A stretch of DNA of 64,000 bases, taken from positions 1,550,001 through 1,614,000 of the forward strand of contig NZ_CP089466.1 of assembly GCF_021233415.1 (NCBI RefSeq), read 5' to 3'. Each line of letters opens with the position of its first letter. Within the stretch, counting starts at the first letter, position 1. Source of the stretch: Halobacterium litoreum. GTDB lineage: Archaea > Halobacteriota > Halobacteria > Halobacteriales > Halobacteriaceae. The notes beneath the pieces are model-generated. The model made no database searches and was not told the DNA's origin. It worked only from the letters and a program-made list of their open reading frames with translations. Made by a program: the position numbers and the translations under genes. Shown piece by piece: positions 63,718-64,000 of this stretch.

Positions 63718-64000
63718 TCAGACGTGCGGCTCGAACAGTTCCTCGTGGAGGCGACCCGTCACCGTGTCCAGTAGCGTCTGGAGGTTCTGCGTGTCGTAGC
63801 GGTTGTACTCCACGAGGCGGTCGAGGGCGGCCTCGTCGCCGTCCTCGTAGCGGTGCCAGAGCCGGACGGCCTCCCGGCCGTCCACGTCCATCCCGTCGCG
63901 GTCGATGCCGAGGTCCGTCTCTATCTGCTTGAGGCCGCCCGAGAGGTCGAGGCGCTTGCAGAGGTACATCAAATCGAGGTGCGGGGCGTCGACCGAGCAG
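63718..64000 (-). CDS. RNase H-like exonuclease, C-terminal part (3' end complete, N-terminus beyond window)
   Basis: About 94 visible residues ending at a stop codon at 63718. The frame is open to base 64000 and reads CSVDAPHLDLMYLCKRLD at its start. It includes GLKQIETDLGIDR and LVEYNRYDTQNLQTLLD, matching the C-terminal part of YprB-type RNase H-like exonucleases (PHLDL and the YDxxN motif). An internal ATG at 63969 is not a likely start. Confidence 0.8.
   Translation of the reverse strand, partial: CSVDAPHLDLMYLCKRLDLSGGLKQIETDLGIDRDGMDVDGREAVRLWHRYEDGDEAALDRLVEYNRYDTQNLQTLLDTVTGRLHEELFEPHV

Overview
The window is a dense stretch of haloarchaeal chromosome. The DNA is GC-rich, the proteins are strongly acidic, and archaeal transcription factors (TFB, TFE-alpha) are present. 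HalX response regulators, Tat-type lipoproteins and many small haloarchaea-specific proteins support this. Many genes have an AT-rich TATA-like box about 27 bases before the start codon and no Shine-Dalgarno, as expected for leaderless transcripts. A Halobacterium-like member of the Halobacteria fits, but the genus cannot be fixed from the sequence alone. I saw no rRNA, tRNA, CRISPR array, insertion sequence or integrated virus.

Layout. Bases 1-7600: a truncated aldehyde dehydrogenase gene followed by a copy of its own 3' tail, a nitrilase/SRPBCC pair, small regulators, a two-domain LEA2 surface protein, a gene frameshifted at its start, a cupin and a PhoU-type regulator. Bases 7.4-12.6 kb: a DUF5786-type acidic protein, an ATP-NAD kinase-like protein, and a minus-strand run trm56 - tfe - DUF2110 - lipoprotein - CinA-like. 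Bases 12.7-17.6 kb: a membrane-anchored protein with 80 consecutive tetrapeptides ending in Val, a universal stress protein divergent from a PiT phosphate transporter, and two short-chain/epimerase-type oxidoreductases. Bases 17.7-21.7 kb: a RAD55-like ATPase, a PadR regulator, a GAF protein that resembles free-methionine-sulfoxide reductase, a methyltransferase and thioredoxin.

Bases 21.7-29.5 kb hold the most tightly organised block: two different PrkA-type kinases, a YeaH/YhbH von Willebrand-like protein and SpoVR, with overlapping reading frames and a long structured leader. Bases 29.6-34.6 kb: stress protein, DICT sensor, amidohydrolase, cyclase and small membrane proteins. Bases 34.6-38.9 kb: a HalX regulator - histidine kinase - degenerate HalX regulator operon divergent from a TFB gene that has a hairpin in its leader. 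Bases 39-48 kb: DUF1684, RNA 3'-phosphate cyclase, Nudix, carotenoid-type membrane protein, ABC-2 exporter, PEP carboxylase, pilin-like protein and ketopantoate reductase. Bases 48-64 kb: L-2-hydroxyglutarate oxidase, response regulator-PAS, HTH regulator, a 1,302-residue secreted beta-helix protein, an M24 peptidase, a MATE exporter, phosphoglycolate phosphatase, ThiC and the C-terminus of an RNase H-like exonuclease.

The window is mostly core chromosome, with regulation (two-component, PadR, HTH, TFB, TFE), phosphate handling (PhoU, PiT) and stationary-phase/stress functions (PrkA-YeaH-SpoVR, two universal stress proteins) recurring. The best candidates for undescribed biology are the Val-tetrad repeat protein, the two-kinase PrkA operon, the leader hairpin of tfb, and the PadR and thiC promoter palindromes.
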